Positions 1 to 11,829 of a stretch of DNA of 64,000 nucleotides are shown here, one piece after another. The DNA lies in contig JAVHKY010000003.1 of the NCBI GenBank assembly GCA_035079385.1, forward strand, positions 21,839,501 through 21,903,500. Reading direction: 5' to 3'. The notes below the pieces were generated by a model. It was not told the origin of the DNA and did not search any database. It was given only the letters and a program-made list of their open reading frames with translations. The translations under genes and the position numbers were made by a program. Source of the DNA: Aspidiotus rigidus. Lineage: Eukaryota > Arthropoda > Insecta > Hemiptera > Diaspididae. Every line of letters begins with the position of its first letter. Position 1 is the stretch's first letter.

Positions 1-943
1 ATTGATTGATAACTTTTGTATAGCGGTTCACTTTTTGCTTCGCATCGCGTGCTTTATTCCTCGATCAATGCATATGATTCTAGGTCTACCTAACGGGGCA
101 TTACTGAAAGAATAAATATTTTGCGTAGGTATCACTTCCGGATGGATTCATCGAAGATTTTCACTCATCGTGAACTGTTTGACGTTGCACGAAACCCCGG
201 ATAAAATATCAGCCATCAGCCAGCAATAATCGTCTTACGAGTTATTTGTACGAGTTCGTTGAGCAGGCTATAATTGCAGAGGGAAGTCAATTATAGAATT
301 TATATCCAGAGATAGTTACTGGAGGATTCGATAAAAATTGCTAACATCAAAATGGAAACACAAAAAACAAGCAACAACAAAATGGCTGCCTGCGAGCGTT
401 AAGCATAAGAATATAACTGAAATGGAGTAGGAAGCAAAGAACGAGAATATTATGAGGATAGGATAGAGAATTGAAAGAAGGAGTCGAATCAGGTGGAGGG
501 GCTCAAATTTTGCGTCAGGAGAAAAAGATCGGATGTATACAAGTTGGATTGATTGAGTAACGGAGGTAGTTGAAAGAGTTGGAAACTGTTTTAGAATAAT
601 TACATAGGGCAGAGGATTATGACTTAGGTCCCATTGTTGGAAGTATGTTGGGAAAAGAAATAATAGGTTGTCAAATTATCTGTCTAATATGATTTATACA
701 TGACTGAGGCGTTTATGATTCTCCAGCCCAAAATATTCCTACAAATTTTGATTCTACTTTTATAACTTTTCAACATACCACAAAGAGGGGTTTTCAAAAT
801 GAAAAACTGATTTCGAATTTAAATTCTATGTTCCAAAATAGTCTCAAAAAATTTTACGCACTCACATTCCCTATACTTGAATTTTTTCCAGCTAGATTTG
901 CATTTATGAAGTGTGTATTTCCGAATTATTACTGTTTTCACAG
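1..943. other. AT-rich intergenic DNA, nothing recognised
   Basis: No open frame of convincing length, RNA gene or repeat could be recognised on either strand here. Confidence 0.5.
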
Positions 944-1356
944 CGTTCCAGCGACCGGAGAATTTTTCAACCATTTTTTTTGAACTCGGCGGACATGTTT
1001 ACATAAGGGTTGACCTAATTTGATAAACGAAATACAAAAAATCACGGTTCTCCAGGTTGAGAAAGTGGATTTTCTCAATTTTTCACCATTTCCAGAATGT
1101 TCCAGCGACTGGAGAATTTTTTTCCCATTTTTTTATACTCGGCGGACATGTGTACGAGTACATAAGAATTGACCTAACTGATGACGGAAATACAAAAAAT
1201 CACGGTTCTCCACGTTGAAAAAGTGGATTTTCTTGACTTTTTGTTATTTCCAGAACGTTCCAGTGACTGGAGAATTTTTTGACTATTTTTTTTGAACTCG
1301 GCGGACGATTTTACATAAGAATCGACCTATTTGATAAACGAAATACTGAAAATACG
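944..1356 (+). repeat. Tandem repeat, about 157-bp unit, 2.6 copies
   Basis: Units begin at 944, 1099 and 1257 with GTTCCAGYGACYGGAGAA, giving periods of 155 and 158 bp. Each unit carries the same order of blocks: a T-run, AACTCGGCGGAC, a TTACATAAG stretch, GATAAACGAAATAC, and ATCACGGTTCTCCA. The third copy is cut short where the inverted repeat at 1366 begins. No coding capacity is seen. Confidence 0.85.
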
Positions 1357-1365
1357 TTTTTGAGG

Positions 1366-1632
1366 CCCATGTCACCAGCCCCCCCCCCCCTTTCTGATTT
1401 TGGGGTCCAAACCTATATGAGTCGTTTGTACTGCGTTAGTACTGGATTGTATTGATTTCAAATCGTTTGTACTGCCCCCGCCCACATAGATCGTCTGGGA
1501 CGGTGGGTACATGCATCCCCCCATTCTGAATTTTGGACTGAAATTATGCTGCATCGTTTGTCCTACGTTAGTAGGGGATAGTATTGACAGAAATTCGTTT
1601 GTACTGTCCCCAACCCCAAAGATATAACGTAG
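1366..1632 (+). repeat. Left arm of a 265-bp inverted repeat
   Basis: The segment is the reverse complement, with scattered changes, of 3899-4172. Within it the short motif TCGTTTGTACTRCGTTAGTAC recurs, and looser copies continue at about 1690 and 1851. The pair encloses about 2.27 kb. It could be the terminal inverted repeats of a non-autonomous DNA element or two inverted copies of a dispersed repeat. No clear target duplication was found outside the arms. Confidence 0.75.
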
Positions 1633-3480
1633 AAGTCGATTAGGGGTCCTTGAACCACCCCGTTGCTATTATGAAGTTGAGTATGTATTCAATCGTTTGT
1701 ACTACGTTAGTACTACATGAAAATCACATAAGTTCCTTTGTATCTTCCTCAGGTCACTTCCACCGCCTCATCATTGAGATATTGCCTTATGGGAGGAGGC
1801 TGTGTACATGAATACGCCCCGATTGAGTTACGGGATGAAAACTAGGATGTATTGTTTATATTACGTTAATCAAGCGAATTTTACTGACCAGAATTTTTTT
1901 CTCCTGCCCCCTCATCCCCAGGTATGGGATGAAACATGGGGGGGAGGAGTGGAGATCACTCTGGAATAGCCAAATCATCTCCTTCGGTGATAAGTGGTTC
2001 AACGATGGCTCAATTATTTGACTCTGTCTGTACTATCAAATGTTGATCTCAGACCCTCCCCACTACAGGGTGTGAATTGGCCTGAAGAAGGTCAAAGTCA
2101 GCTTAAATTGAAACCTTTCCCAATGTTCAAAATTTTTCTCAATTCCTCAGTGAAATTTAGCGCAGAGTCCGAAAAAATACCAAAATGACATTACAAAGCT
2201 TCAAAATGAAGAAAATTGCTCGAATCTTGCTCAATTCCCTTGTTCTATCTAACGCAATTTTAGACGAGAGTCGATTCTGTTCAACAAGGAAAATTGAGAG
2301 AACAGAAGGTTACTACTTTTTCCAATCCAAAAATAGGGGATATTCCTTAGATTCTGCCCTCTCAATAATTTGAGAACTTTTTGACCATTTTCTCCAAACT
2401 AAGGGAACAATTTATTTAGAAAGTAAAATTCAGAGATCTGAAGCTTACTAAATTTTCCAATATAAAAGTATGTACGTATATTTTATTTAGTTTCTGCCTT
2501 CACCCTCATTTCTGAAAATTTGTTGATTAAGTGTTTTTTTTTTCTGAAACATGAACCTAATTTCACATATAAGAATAAATTAATTTCTTTAAGCTATTAA
2601 TTAGGAACATTCTCCAGATCGAAAGACAGTAGAAGCTTGATTTTCTGTCGTTTTTGGAGATTGCAAAAGTAGTTCGAGAATTTTCAATACATTAATTCCA
2701 AAATCATTTTGCAACAAGTATTCGGTCTTTTATATCAGAAGATAATACTACTCACTGGACAGTCACGTATTGTGTCTGACCGCGCGCAGCAATGCTCGGC
2801 TGAAGCCGTCCCTGCGATGCGAGGCTTCATTGTGCGTCTCGTCGCGCACCTTCGCGAAATTAGATACAAGCAATATACTGAGCAATAGGGCCTAACTCTT
2901 CGCACTGCCTCGCGGCGCCTTGCGTCGCGCACCTCCGGGAAGTTTAAACATAAGCAAGGCAAGGTGCAGTCCAGGTGAAACGCCGTAACGGGTATTGCCG
3001 TGCAGTGCTAAAAGGTACCGTGTGACGACCAAATAGGGTTACGTGTACGAATGTTGAAACGCCATATGAGTAGCGTACTTACGTTTGGCTTCGGCGTATA
3101 CGAGCAGCGTACGTACAGTGCGGTGCTTCGAACAGTGCCCGAGACTAGTTACATGAACTGCCCCGCTCATTTTATCGAAAAAACAATTTAAATTTGTACC
3201 TTAAATATTTTTCACATTGCTAAACACCTAAAAAATTGTATGAGAAAGACTCCAGAGTCCCACCCCACCCCTCCTCCCCTTTTGAAATACACCTCACTGC
3301 CTAAGGACACATCATACGTACTTGGATTTCGAGGATTAAAAATGTATTTTTATCTGTTTTTGTATCGTATTATTAGCAGAGTGTAAGAACCTCTGTTTGC
3401 TTACATGACTTCATGTTATTATTACTCCCATTTTTTAGGTGCAACCGTTCTTTTCTATATAAAAATACATAAATATGAAG
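1633..3480. other. Interior of the inverted-repeat pair, with GC-rich island
   Basis: No gene is recognised. About 2750-3170 stands out as a GC- and CpG-rich island in AT-rich DNA. It holds two related blocks (about 2832-2880 and 2916-2960) sharing GCGTCGCGCACCT followed by a TAAGCAA-type tail. The open frame across this island on the minus strand is arginine/cysteine-rich and looks like a by-product of the repeats rather than a gene. Confidence 0.4.
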
Positions 3481-3489
3481 GAGTCCGTA

Positions 3490-3805
3490 AAGTCGTCTCA
3501 TCGCTTTTATCTGGATACCGAGTCACATTAACTTTCCATCTCATGATGCAGTAGATGCCACCGCTAAAAAAGCAACGTCTCTTTCTAAAATTACAGACCC
3601 TATACCATCACATGCAGAAGATTTGAAAATTTACGATTCGAATGATCTTGGAGCATCATTGGGATGCACCCCAAAAATGGGTGACATTAATCCGACACCA
3701 AATTACTTGTACGTAAAATCAAAAAAGAAACGATGTCACAGAGAATTCCTCTCCCGTCTAAGGATAGGATATACCCGCCTGACGCATTCGTCTCCTTCTG
3801 ATTAA
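3490..3805 (+). pseudogene. Non-LTR retrotransposon fragment: RNase H C-terminus and tail
   Basis: Conceptual translation gives an RNase H C-terminal stretch (HDAVDATAKKATSLSKITDP) and then the conserved tail LSRLRIGYTRLTHS. The same succession (xDAVxxxAKxxxxLxKISDP ... LRIGHTRLTHxxL) appears in at least six other fragments in this window, so this is a decayed 3' part of an I/LOA/Jockey-type element that carries RNase H. It has internal frame breaks and no start. Confidence 0.7.
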
Positions 3806-3898
3806 ACTTTAACCCGGGGAATTGGAAAAATTCTGGCTCTCGAGCTATACATGGTAGGATTTTTTATATGTTCTATTTCTTGGAAGACCTTTCGCCAC

Positions 3899-4172
3899 CT
3901 ACGTCATATTTTTGGGCGCGGGGGCAGTACAAACGAATTTTTGTCAATACTATCCCCTACTAACGTAGTACAAACGATGCAGCATAATTTCAGTCCAAAA
4001 TTCAGAATGAGGGGGGCGATGCATGTACCCAGCCCCCCCCAGACGATCTATGGGGGCGGGGGCAGTACAAACGATTTGAAATCAATACAATCCAGTACTA
4101 ACGCAGTACAAACGACTCATACAGGTTTGGACCCCAAAATCAGAAAGGAGGGGGGGGCTGGTGACATGGACC
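3899..4172 (-). repeat. Right arm of the 265-bp inverted repeat
   Basis: Reverse-complement partner of 1366-1632. The open frame reading through it (GGGSTNDLKSIQSSTNAVQT) also appears on the opposite strand in the left arm, which is simply the shared repeat translated twice. It is not evidence of a gene. Confidence 0.75.
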
Positions 4173-4179
4173 TAGATTA

Positions 4180-4870
4180 GGCGTCCAGCTAGATTTACGT
4201 TTCATCCCACAGTGGCACTGGTATCGAGTCGACATGTAATCAACTCGTCATGTTCCTTTCAAGTCAACTTTTCCGAATTTTCGATCGCTTTGATTTCAGC
4301 TGCTCTATCTCAATGAAAATCTATGCTGGTCGACTTTGAATCGACCTCCAAGCTCCAATTGAAATTGAGATCTTCAATAACAGGCGACCGTAGGCCGATG
4401 TCGATATCAAGTCAACATGAAGACAGATTTATTGACCTAATGTTGACTGATTTGTCACGTCGATTTGCAGAGCCCTGAGTGCTATGAAACTATGAGTTGG
4501 TCCACTTCGAATCAACCTCTCAAATTAACCACACTTTGAATCCACTCTAAGCCGACATAAAATGAAAAAATACTGACCGCGGTCTCAGGATGTAATTATT
4601 ATCTAGACCTAATTCAACAGGTACAAGAAATATAAGTACGTAATATACTTATGTTACTTTGAAGAAGCCGGAATTTGGGACCATCTGATTCTTCTCATTG
4701 ATGTTCAAGACGAATTATATTTTCCGAAACAAGTGTAGCTTGAGTAATTACACTTGTCCTCTTTCCTGTCACCGCGGAATATCAATTTATACTTACATCA
4801 GAAGTAACATTATGAATATCCAATGAACATCAATATACCGCACGAAACAGATATTCATTAATAAATTATT
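4180..4870. other. Intergenic, downstream of the minus-strand host gene
   Basis: Several GTCGA-containing stretches (around 4230-4570) give a faintly repetitive look, but no unit could be defined. No canonical AATAAA was found on the minus strand just after the stop codon of the gene ending at 4875. Confidence 0.4.
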
Positions 4871-4874
4871 AAAC

Positions 4875-7819
4875 TCAATCACTCATATCAGGGAAAAAGT
4901 GAAAGTCAGGATCAGGATCGTCCATGGCTGTTCTTGGTGAAGATTTGGGTTTCGCTGAATCATTCTCAGTCACGATCGTGAACTCCGATGTTGTCTCCCC
5001 TAAAGGCGGCGAATTCTTAAAATACTCTGGATAGAGTTCAGGAATAGACCTAACTGTATAATCTGAAATAAACATAGCTTTTTCGCAAATATTTTCAAAA
5101 ATTTGTCGTATAGAAATCAATAAAGATGCTACCTACTCGTGTAATCAACTAATTTCGTAAAATTTCTCGTGTAATCATGATACGAAACGTATTTCATACG
5201 TTCGAAGTCAATTTTTCTAGCTTCCTCGTCTTTGCAGAGGAATGTTGGAGTCGTATCGTTTTGTAAGCCGAATGAAATCAGGCCATTTTCAGCATCCCAA
5301 GATACGACCATATCTTCAGGGTCTATTACCTTCACGGTTTTCTTGCGTAAAATTTCTCTTGTATTTTTCTCTAGCGAAATGACGTACACATTATCTTCCT
5401 CTTTCGTTATCTGGAACTGTAGAAAATACAATAGAATGAGCGATTGAGTCAACTTCGGATGCTTCCTCGGAGATATTTCTTTTACCTGATAAATAGAAAC
5501 TGGTTTGTCTTGAGGATGAGCGGGAAGAATTTTGATCATGCCTATTTTGCGAGTATTCCGAAATGCCTCGCCCTTAGAGTCTGCCTCTGCAAGTGAGAAA
5601 GGACATTCTTAGAGAGTACGACTTAGCTTGTGAACTTTACTCTAATTACTTCCTTGTATTGATCTCAACAAGTCTTTAAAACTAAATATTTCGAAAAAAT
5701 TTTAATATCTTCGAAGCCACGCATTTCCTCCTGAAGGACAAATTCTGAATTCTGAAATTGTCACATGTAATACTATAGCCAGTTTTCCTAGTATAGGTCT
5801 TCGGGATAGCATTTCGAATATTAGGCAGAATATTTGCCATAAATTTTGACAGCACCTAGGTGGGGGCGACCACGTATGATACAATTGGTCGGAGGCGGGA
5901 GTACCCACTTCGTGAATTTTGTATACTTTTAGATGGCCGTTAATGTAATTCTGCGCTTCAAAAGTTTACTCTTCCAGACTGAAAAGAAAATTAAGGAATT
6001 TACAAACCCCTTATCTTCCAGTTCAGATGTCGATGAGGTCGAGTGACGTTTACGTCAGTTGAAATCGGTTCCACAGCCAATCCGACGTATTTTACGAGAG
6101 TGTGGTTTTTTGATCGGTCCCTCCACGAAAAAATGATCGAGTGATTACCATCCAACTCGGTCAAAACTTCCAGATTATTACGCTCGGAGCCCCAACGAAT
6201 GCCCATATTATTCTTCTCCGTCTTATTCCAAAATTCATAGTGACCAGCGAACATGGTCTTTCCTTCTCTATATATCGTGCAGTTTACTCTGCATGAGTCA
6301 GGATTTTCATCATCGAGAACTAAATGAATCTGCAATTGATACAAACACAGATCGCTTATAGAGAAGAAAATTTTGTACATAAGCTTAGAGCTTTGATTTT
6401 ACTCACTCTATAGGCGTATTTTATTTTCTCTAGTCTTGTATTTGGCTTAGTGGTACGATGCGCCAACAAAAGGATGTCTAATTCTTCGTACAAGTCGAAT
6501 TTTATATACTGTGTAGTGGGTTGGAAAACCACATATTCGCCGAAGAAGGTGAGATCTGGTTCCAAAAATAACGATGTCGTGTTATCTTACAATAGTCAAA
6601 CAAAAATGGAATACAAAATAGATTAAAATATGAGTTATACAAGAAAACAGAAATATTTTTTGACAAGACAATTTGATACGGAACGTGTTTCATGAAGATG
6701 TCCATCATTCAATTCACTCTTGTAGGTGGTGATGAAGACCTACACGTGAGTCGACGAACATTATTTTGAAGTCGCAAGAGAGAAGAAACAATTATAAAGA
6801 CTATGAAGAATGGTCACACCAAAATACTGAATTAAAATTTTGAAAAAGAAGTCTAAAAAGTATGTAGATGCCTATACTCATGAAAAGCTAAGAGAAAGAG
6901 CGCGAAATTACCCAAAAAATCTACACCGTTATACTTGAAATTGGTTTCAGTAGATCAGGATGGGGTAAAATTTCTTATCAAAATTTTCATTCGTGAGGTT
7001 ATGAAAAAATGGCTTTCGAGAGTAAAATTAAAACCAGAGGCCGGATTTTTCGGCAATAAAAATGAAAAGTTTCGGCACCTAATGTTGCATTTTCGGCAAT
7101 ATTCGGCATTAAAAAAAAAAATGAAGAAAAAATGCGTTGTCAGTGCTTTTACAAATTCACGATCAGAATTATTCAATTTACGACCAAAATTACGTGATTT
7201 TGACTAAAATAAACGATTTTCGGGGATTAAACAGGAATTTTTCAACATTGAACTAAAAATAATATTTTCAAAAAAAACTGCCCAACTTTCACCAAAATGG
7301 GCGAATTTTAATCAAAATTAAGAAAATTCTTCCCGAAATTTTACAATTTTAGACGATATTTAACAAAATAGTCATTTTCGGCCATATTCAGCTTTAAACA
7401 CCGTTTTCGGTATTTATTCCATTTTCGGCACTTTTCGGCAAGATGAAATTTGTTTTACAGGCCCCACTACCCCTAAAATGAACTTCCATCTGATTTTCAA
7501 GCTTCTCGCCCTTAGCAAAATGATTCGACAAATGCCGAGGAATCCGCGAAAAAAAACCGGTATCAAGACCGCTAATGGTAATTTGTGAGGCGACTCCTGT
7601 AAAATTTTTCGGCTGCGACAATGAAGAGTGGAGAATGACTTGGACTTGAAACACCTTCCGTACTCGTATTCTTTTTTATCAAAATTCGAACGTAAAAAAA
7701 TTGAGGACTTTTCGGCAGGAAAATGAAGAATAAACTTTGGTAAAATTCTTACTTTGTAGACTGAGTACATTGGCGATCGAGATAGACGAAAAAAGAATTA
7801 CAAAAATACACGACCGCAT
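4875..7819 (-). CDS. Six-exon secreted protein, possibly with two FAMeT-like domains
   Basis: I propose six exons on the minus strand: 7819-7753, 6585-6407, 6329-6054, 5584-5486, 5416-5137 and 5062-4875. Their lengths (67, 179, 276, 99, 280, 188) sum to 1089, so all phases close on one 362-residue frame ending ...FFPDMSD-stop. Donors are GTAAGA, GTGAGT, GTAAAC, GTAAAA and GTAGGT, and every acceptor is AG. Exon 1 encodes a signal peptide (MRSCIFVILFSSISIANVL). Exons 2-3 and exons 4-5 each hold a module ending in a W-x-x-x-x-(N)-x-x-(V/I) strand and a KYV(G/S) motif: IRWGSERNNLEV...VKYVGLAVEP and VVSWDAENGLISFG...MKYVSYHDY. This layout resembles the FAMeT domain (Methyltransf_FA, PF12248) of arthropod secreted proteins, but that match is from memory and weak. 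The C-terminus is acidic and proline-rich. The least certain junctions are the exon 2 acceptor (TAAG) and the exon 3 donor. Several N-glycosylation sequons (NTT, NKT, NYT) fit secretion. Confidence 0.6.
6950..7460. repeat. Degenerate TTTTCGGCA-rich block inside intron 1
   Basis: The word TTTCGGCA, or near variants, recurs many times at irregular spacing (for example around 7050-7110 and 7400-7440) inside the 1.17-kb first intron of the secreted-protein gene. It looks like an old, diffuse simple-sequence expansion. The short open frames across it are not supported as genes. Confidence 0.5.
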
Positions 7820-8330
7820 GTTGACGAGCTTTACGATATGGCACAAAACGACTGAAGACGACGAATACAAACTCTCTTTGGTTTATGAGCTCTAAGGAAA
7901 AGTCGACAGCGCTTTCTAATCGTGTTGCAGATGCACTTTATCTTTCTTTCACCACGTGTTAATGCGTTTTACGAGATGTGATTCAACAAGATTGTAAACT
8001 TCTTATCGCGAACCTCTCCCACGAATTTTGAATTTCTATCGAGAAAATTCATTTCCCGCAAAATTAGTGAAAAAGTTCGCAGAACTCAGCAGAAGATAAA
8101 ATTATTTCGTCTGGCATTTGGCGTGCATGCGTGAGTTCAAGATTATAGAACGATCACTACTTAGTCGGCTCGTTTATTCTTTTCTCCACATTTATGCACG
8201 GTTACGAGTATTTTTCTCTTCCTACTACAAATTGGAGCAAGAGCTGAAAGTTTGTGGGAGATGTAACTTAGAAGAGCGCTATTCCCTCCTGCCTTTCAAA
8301 TCTTACTCAGCGACCTCCCGAACTCAACTA
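7820..8330. other. Upstream region of the minus-strand gene
   Basis: This should contain the promoter of the gene starting at 7819. No clear TATA box or initiator could be assigned by eye. The open frame at 8118-8390 shows no family I recognise. Confidence 0.3.
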
Positions 8331-8970
8331 TTTCCTGCTATACGATTCACTTTACTCCCTCATATCTTCACAAGATCCCTATTCGAATAACCCTATCACC
8401 CAACACATTCACATAGGCCTCAATCATCGAATTTCATCTGGATTCCAGGTCACGCCGGTCTCCCTAATATGAAAACGTCGACCGCGCCGCCAAGAACTCC
8501 ACCCTCTTACCAAAAATTACCGACCCAACCCATTCACCAATATACGACCTTGAAAACTATTACCGTTCCAAGATCTTAGCTTCTTAGAAAACGCTTTGGA
8601 AAAATCAACCTCACAGCAAAGTAAGAACAATCAAAAGCCTTCCTATCTTTTCAAATAGAAAATCCCGCCACGAAGAAGTCATCTTCCCATGTCTTGGATT
8701 TGGCCACATCCGGTTCAACCCTTTTCTTTTCCTCCTACATCTTCACGCTTTTCCGTCATCTAATTATTGCCTCTCAGATCTCTTCTCATAACCCGTCCTC
8801 CAAAACTAACGCTCTGCCTACAACGTTTCCTCATCTATAACCACCGCACAATCCAACAATTGGGAAATCGTTTCCAACTCCCATCAACTATATCTATTTT
8901 CGACCTATTTCTTCCAACTGTTTCAATCAGAAATTATAAAAGTAATGCATACGTACTTCATCTCTAAATT
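8330..8970 (+). pseudogene. Non-LTR retrotransposon fragment: RNase H and C-terminal tail
   Basis: Across frame breaks the plus strand encodes IWIPGHAGLPN-like RNase H sequence (translated near 8437-8475). This is followed by a KITDPTHSPIYDLENYYRS stretch and a tail with RHEEVIF and GFGHIRF (about 8500-8720), matching the RNase H-to-tail order of the other fragments in this window. It is a 3' fragment with several frameshifts, not expressed as a protein. Confidence 0.7.
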
Positions 8971-9189
8971 AACACGAGCTGATGACCCGTTTGAGTAGTC
9001 GCATATCTCGTAAAAACAAAAAAAGTTTGCTTTTAAACTATTGAAGAAGGTGGCCGGAAGAAATCGATGGTATTGCTCGAGGTGAATAAGAGGGGGGGGG
9101 GGGGGAGGGTCGAAACCGACATGTACAGTTACCTTGAAAAACAATTCATGATAAGAGTTCGGATTCAGAAATTTTCCAGCCATCAAATC

Positions 9190-10150
9190 TTTATCTACAG
9201 ACAGACTTATAAATCCTCCCTGAAATCACTGGGTGTAGTACAATATGCTACTCTACGTTTAGTTCTTGATAGCCTCCGCACCAGCCTTACATTCAGGCTA
9301 AGGTCTGAGGCTGGTATTCCTCCTCCACAATTTCGCTCATTATCACGCCCAGTTTTCCAACTCCCTATCTTCCTCGTCTCCCTCCTCTCCCAAAACACTA
9401 CTTTTTTCACTAGAAGTCCATCTAAACGACCATCTTAAATTTAAGCTTCTTCTTCCTATCTACCACCCCGCATTTGCTTCGACCTGGCTAGCTTAGTCCA
9501 ATCGCCCAACATAATCATTGAAGCAATTGTTGTTAATAATTTTCCCTCCCACAATTCGTCCTTCACAGATGAATCCCAATCGGGTTCTAAAACTAGATAC
9601 GTCTTCTCTCGCACTCGGCCTTTAGATATTTTGCTTAACTACCTGTCTTGTCACACCTTTCTCTTCTCCTACCTCCCCTCAAATTCCTTCTCCTTTCCTC
9701 TCTCAAGTCATGCAAGACCCCTACTCTTCCAATCCTATCGTTGAGCGCATTCTCATCTTCTTGCACCCCTTAACATTTTCTTGATCTTCAATTACTTTCT
9801 TTTAGATTCCTGGTCACATCGGCCTCGACGCAGTAAATGTAGCAGGCGAGCAAGCCCTGCTTTCATCCTCAATCACTGATCCCTATGACTTAAAACCTTG
9901 GTATAGTTTTCCAATCATCGCATCATGGCACAAACTCGTGGTCTCCTCAATCTCACAATAATTAAAAAATCCCCGATCTTCTGGTTCTCTTCAATACATT
10001 CCTTACTCCATGAAGAAATATTCATACCTACTCCCTTCCTTCCCCTTGGACTCTCCCTCCATTCTCATGCCGATGCTACTGTGCTGAGGATTATCAGTCT
10101 CCCATTTTTTAGTGGGGAATACGCTATCCGTTTTATTGAGGGATAGTTAT
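9190..10150 (+). pseudogene. Non-LTR retrotransposon fragment: RT thumb to RNase H
   Basis: The frame from about 9210 reads SLKSLGVVQYATLRLVLDSL and EAGIPP, the usual reverse-transcriptase thumb sequence of Jockey/I-type elements (LxxVQNxALRxxLGAxRTS...EAGxPPL). About 200 bp further on, FTDESQSGSKTRY is a decayed RNase H DGS motif. Near 9810 the frame gives IPGHIGLDAVNVAGEQA, the RNase H histidine/aspartate end. A G13 homopolymer lies just before it (about 9092). The fragment is non-functional. Confidence 0.75.
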
Positions 10151-11820
10151 AGAAAACGTACACAAGCATCCAAGTCTGACATTTATGACGTCAACATTTT
10201 CAGAAAAATACCCAAGGACTTCCGACTTTGATGATATCATCAACCAGAGTAGGATTAGACTGCTTTTTAGACCTTACATTTTCCTTTAACCAAGACTTGA
10301 AGAAACATTTCCAATCAGTTTTGTACTTTCCAGCGCAAGATGTGATCCAAGCGTTTCTGTTCCGACCTGATACGTTTACTAATAAGACTAGTTTTTTTCC
10401 GCGGGGCCGTTGAGCTTGTAGGTTTCGCGATACCATGGCAAAGTTAGTAATGCCCTCTATTTTTTTCACCTGTCCGTACCTCTGAGACCTCAGAAAATCA
10501 TTTTCTGTCCCCTTTCACGACTCCTCTGCCCTCTTCAACAATTCAGAACCCATTTCCAATGCTCTAGACTTCTTCCGGTCAATCGTACGGGTAAATGTAG
10601 CCAACTCTGCTATAGACGCAATCGTACAAATATTTTGGAACGTCGCTTTCTTATTTCGATGTTCTTCTTCTGGAGATTACAGACTTTATCTAATAATGTG
10701 TCTCTGAGAGGTTCACATAATATTATCAAATTATTTAGTAACACGGCCTCGGTTCCGAAACGATGTTTCATTGTCGTCAAAGGAGTTGTCAGCAAAGTAA
10801 TTGTCGGCTGAATTTCTAGTCGGCAAAGCGGGTCGAGAAAATGGATGTCAAAAAAGTGAGTTTCACTATCAAAATGTCCAGGAACTCAAATTTATTCAAC
10901 GCCAATAAGCTAATAACTCTCGGTGTAGTTGAATAGCTTGTAAAATAAGAAAAAAAAAGTCGAGAGGAAAGTCTGAAAATTTTCAACTGTCAGCCAATAG
11001 AAGAAGTGAAGGCGTTTTATTTGAGACACGGGCCTAATGCAGAGTGGATTTATTTATTTATCTCGCGACGGAGGAAAATTCGAGTTTTAGACTTAGACAG
11101 AAAAAGGGACAATGAAAATTTTCCATTTATGTCGTCGCCATAAAAATTCTCGTTTCTAAAAATGGTCACGAGGGAATAGAAGAGCTTTTTCAGTGCATTC
11201 TCTCACGATCACGTAGTTCTGATGACATTATTAAACACACGCTCTTATAACACCATTGCGGAAGGGCAAAAAATAACGATTACATATATACATATCTATT
11301 GTCTTTGGAGGATTTAGCTCAGTTTTCATTCGGAAAGCTAAAATTTGTGAACATTTTTTCTTTTCCTGGGACCTTGAGAGTGAGGGGTTTTCGATCAATA
11401 CCTGAAGGCTCACGCATTAAGATCGAAAAATTGAAATCATTTCTCGGATGTCTCCGTCTAAGTAGTAATTCCGGGAATTTTTCTTATTTGTTCAAGAGGG
11501 AATCTGATTTACGGGAGCCAGAGTTTTGAATGGCGCGGGAACACGGACCTATTTTCAGAGACTTCGAAGAATTTCGACTACCGATTTACACATCGATCAA
11601 TGGAGGGAAGGGAGGGTGGGGAATCTTGAGCTACATTGGAAAAATTTCGACCATCTATTGAGGAAGGGAACTAAAAAATTAGGATGCCGTTGCAAATTTT
11701 GCTAGCGGAGAACCCCGCAAGCCCGTATTCCACTGCGGAAGGTCTTTCAAAAAGTAGAACATATAGAAATATCATAAATAGCCTGGAGGTCGAAATTATT
11801 CTAAGCCCCTTTCCTATCAT
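10151..11820. other. No recognised gene
   Basis: Short open frames exist on both strands (for example 10200-10469 minus and 11299-11529 plus) but none has a recognisable motif, signal peptide or splice context. The first 500 bp may be further decayed non-LTR sequence. Confidence 0.4.
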
Positions 11821-11829
11821 ATAATAATT

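Noticed and set aside
1372..1554. Minus-strand frame shared with a plus-strand frame at 3851-4180
   Set aside because: Both are translations of the same inverted repeat; low complexity, no domain.
2735..2962. Arg/Cys-rich frame in the GC island
   Set aside because: It is explained by two related GC-rich blocks, without signal peptide, splice sites or homologous motif.
5702..5908. Additional exon in intron 3 of the secreted-protein gene
   Set aside because: No acceptor/donor pair in a phase that would keep the frame. The six-exon model closes without it.
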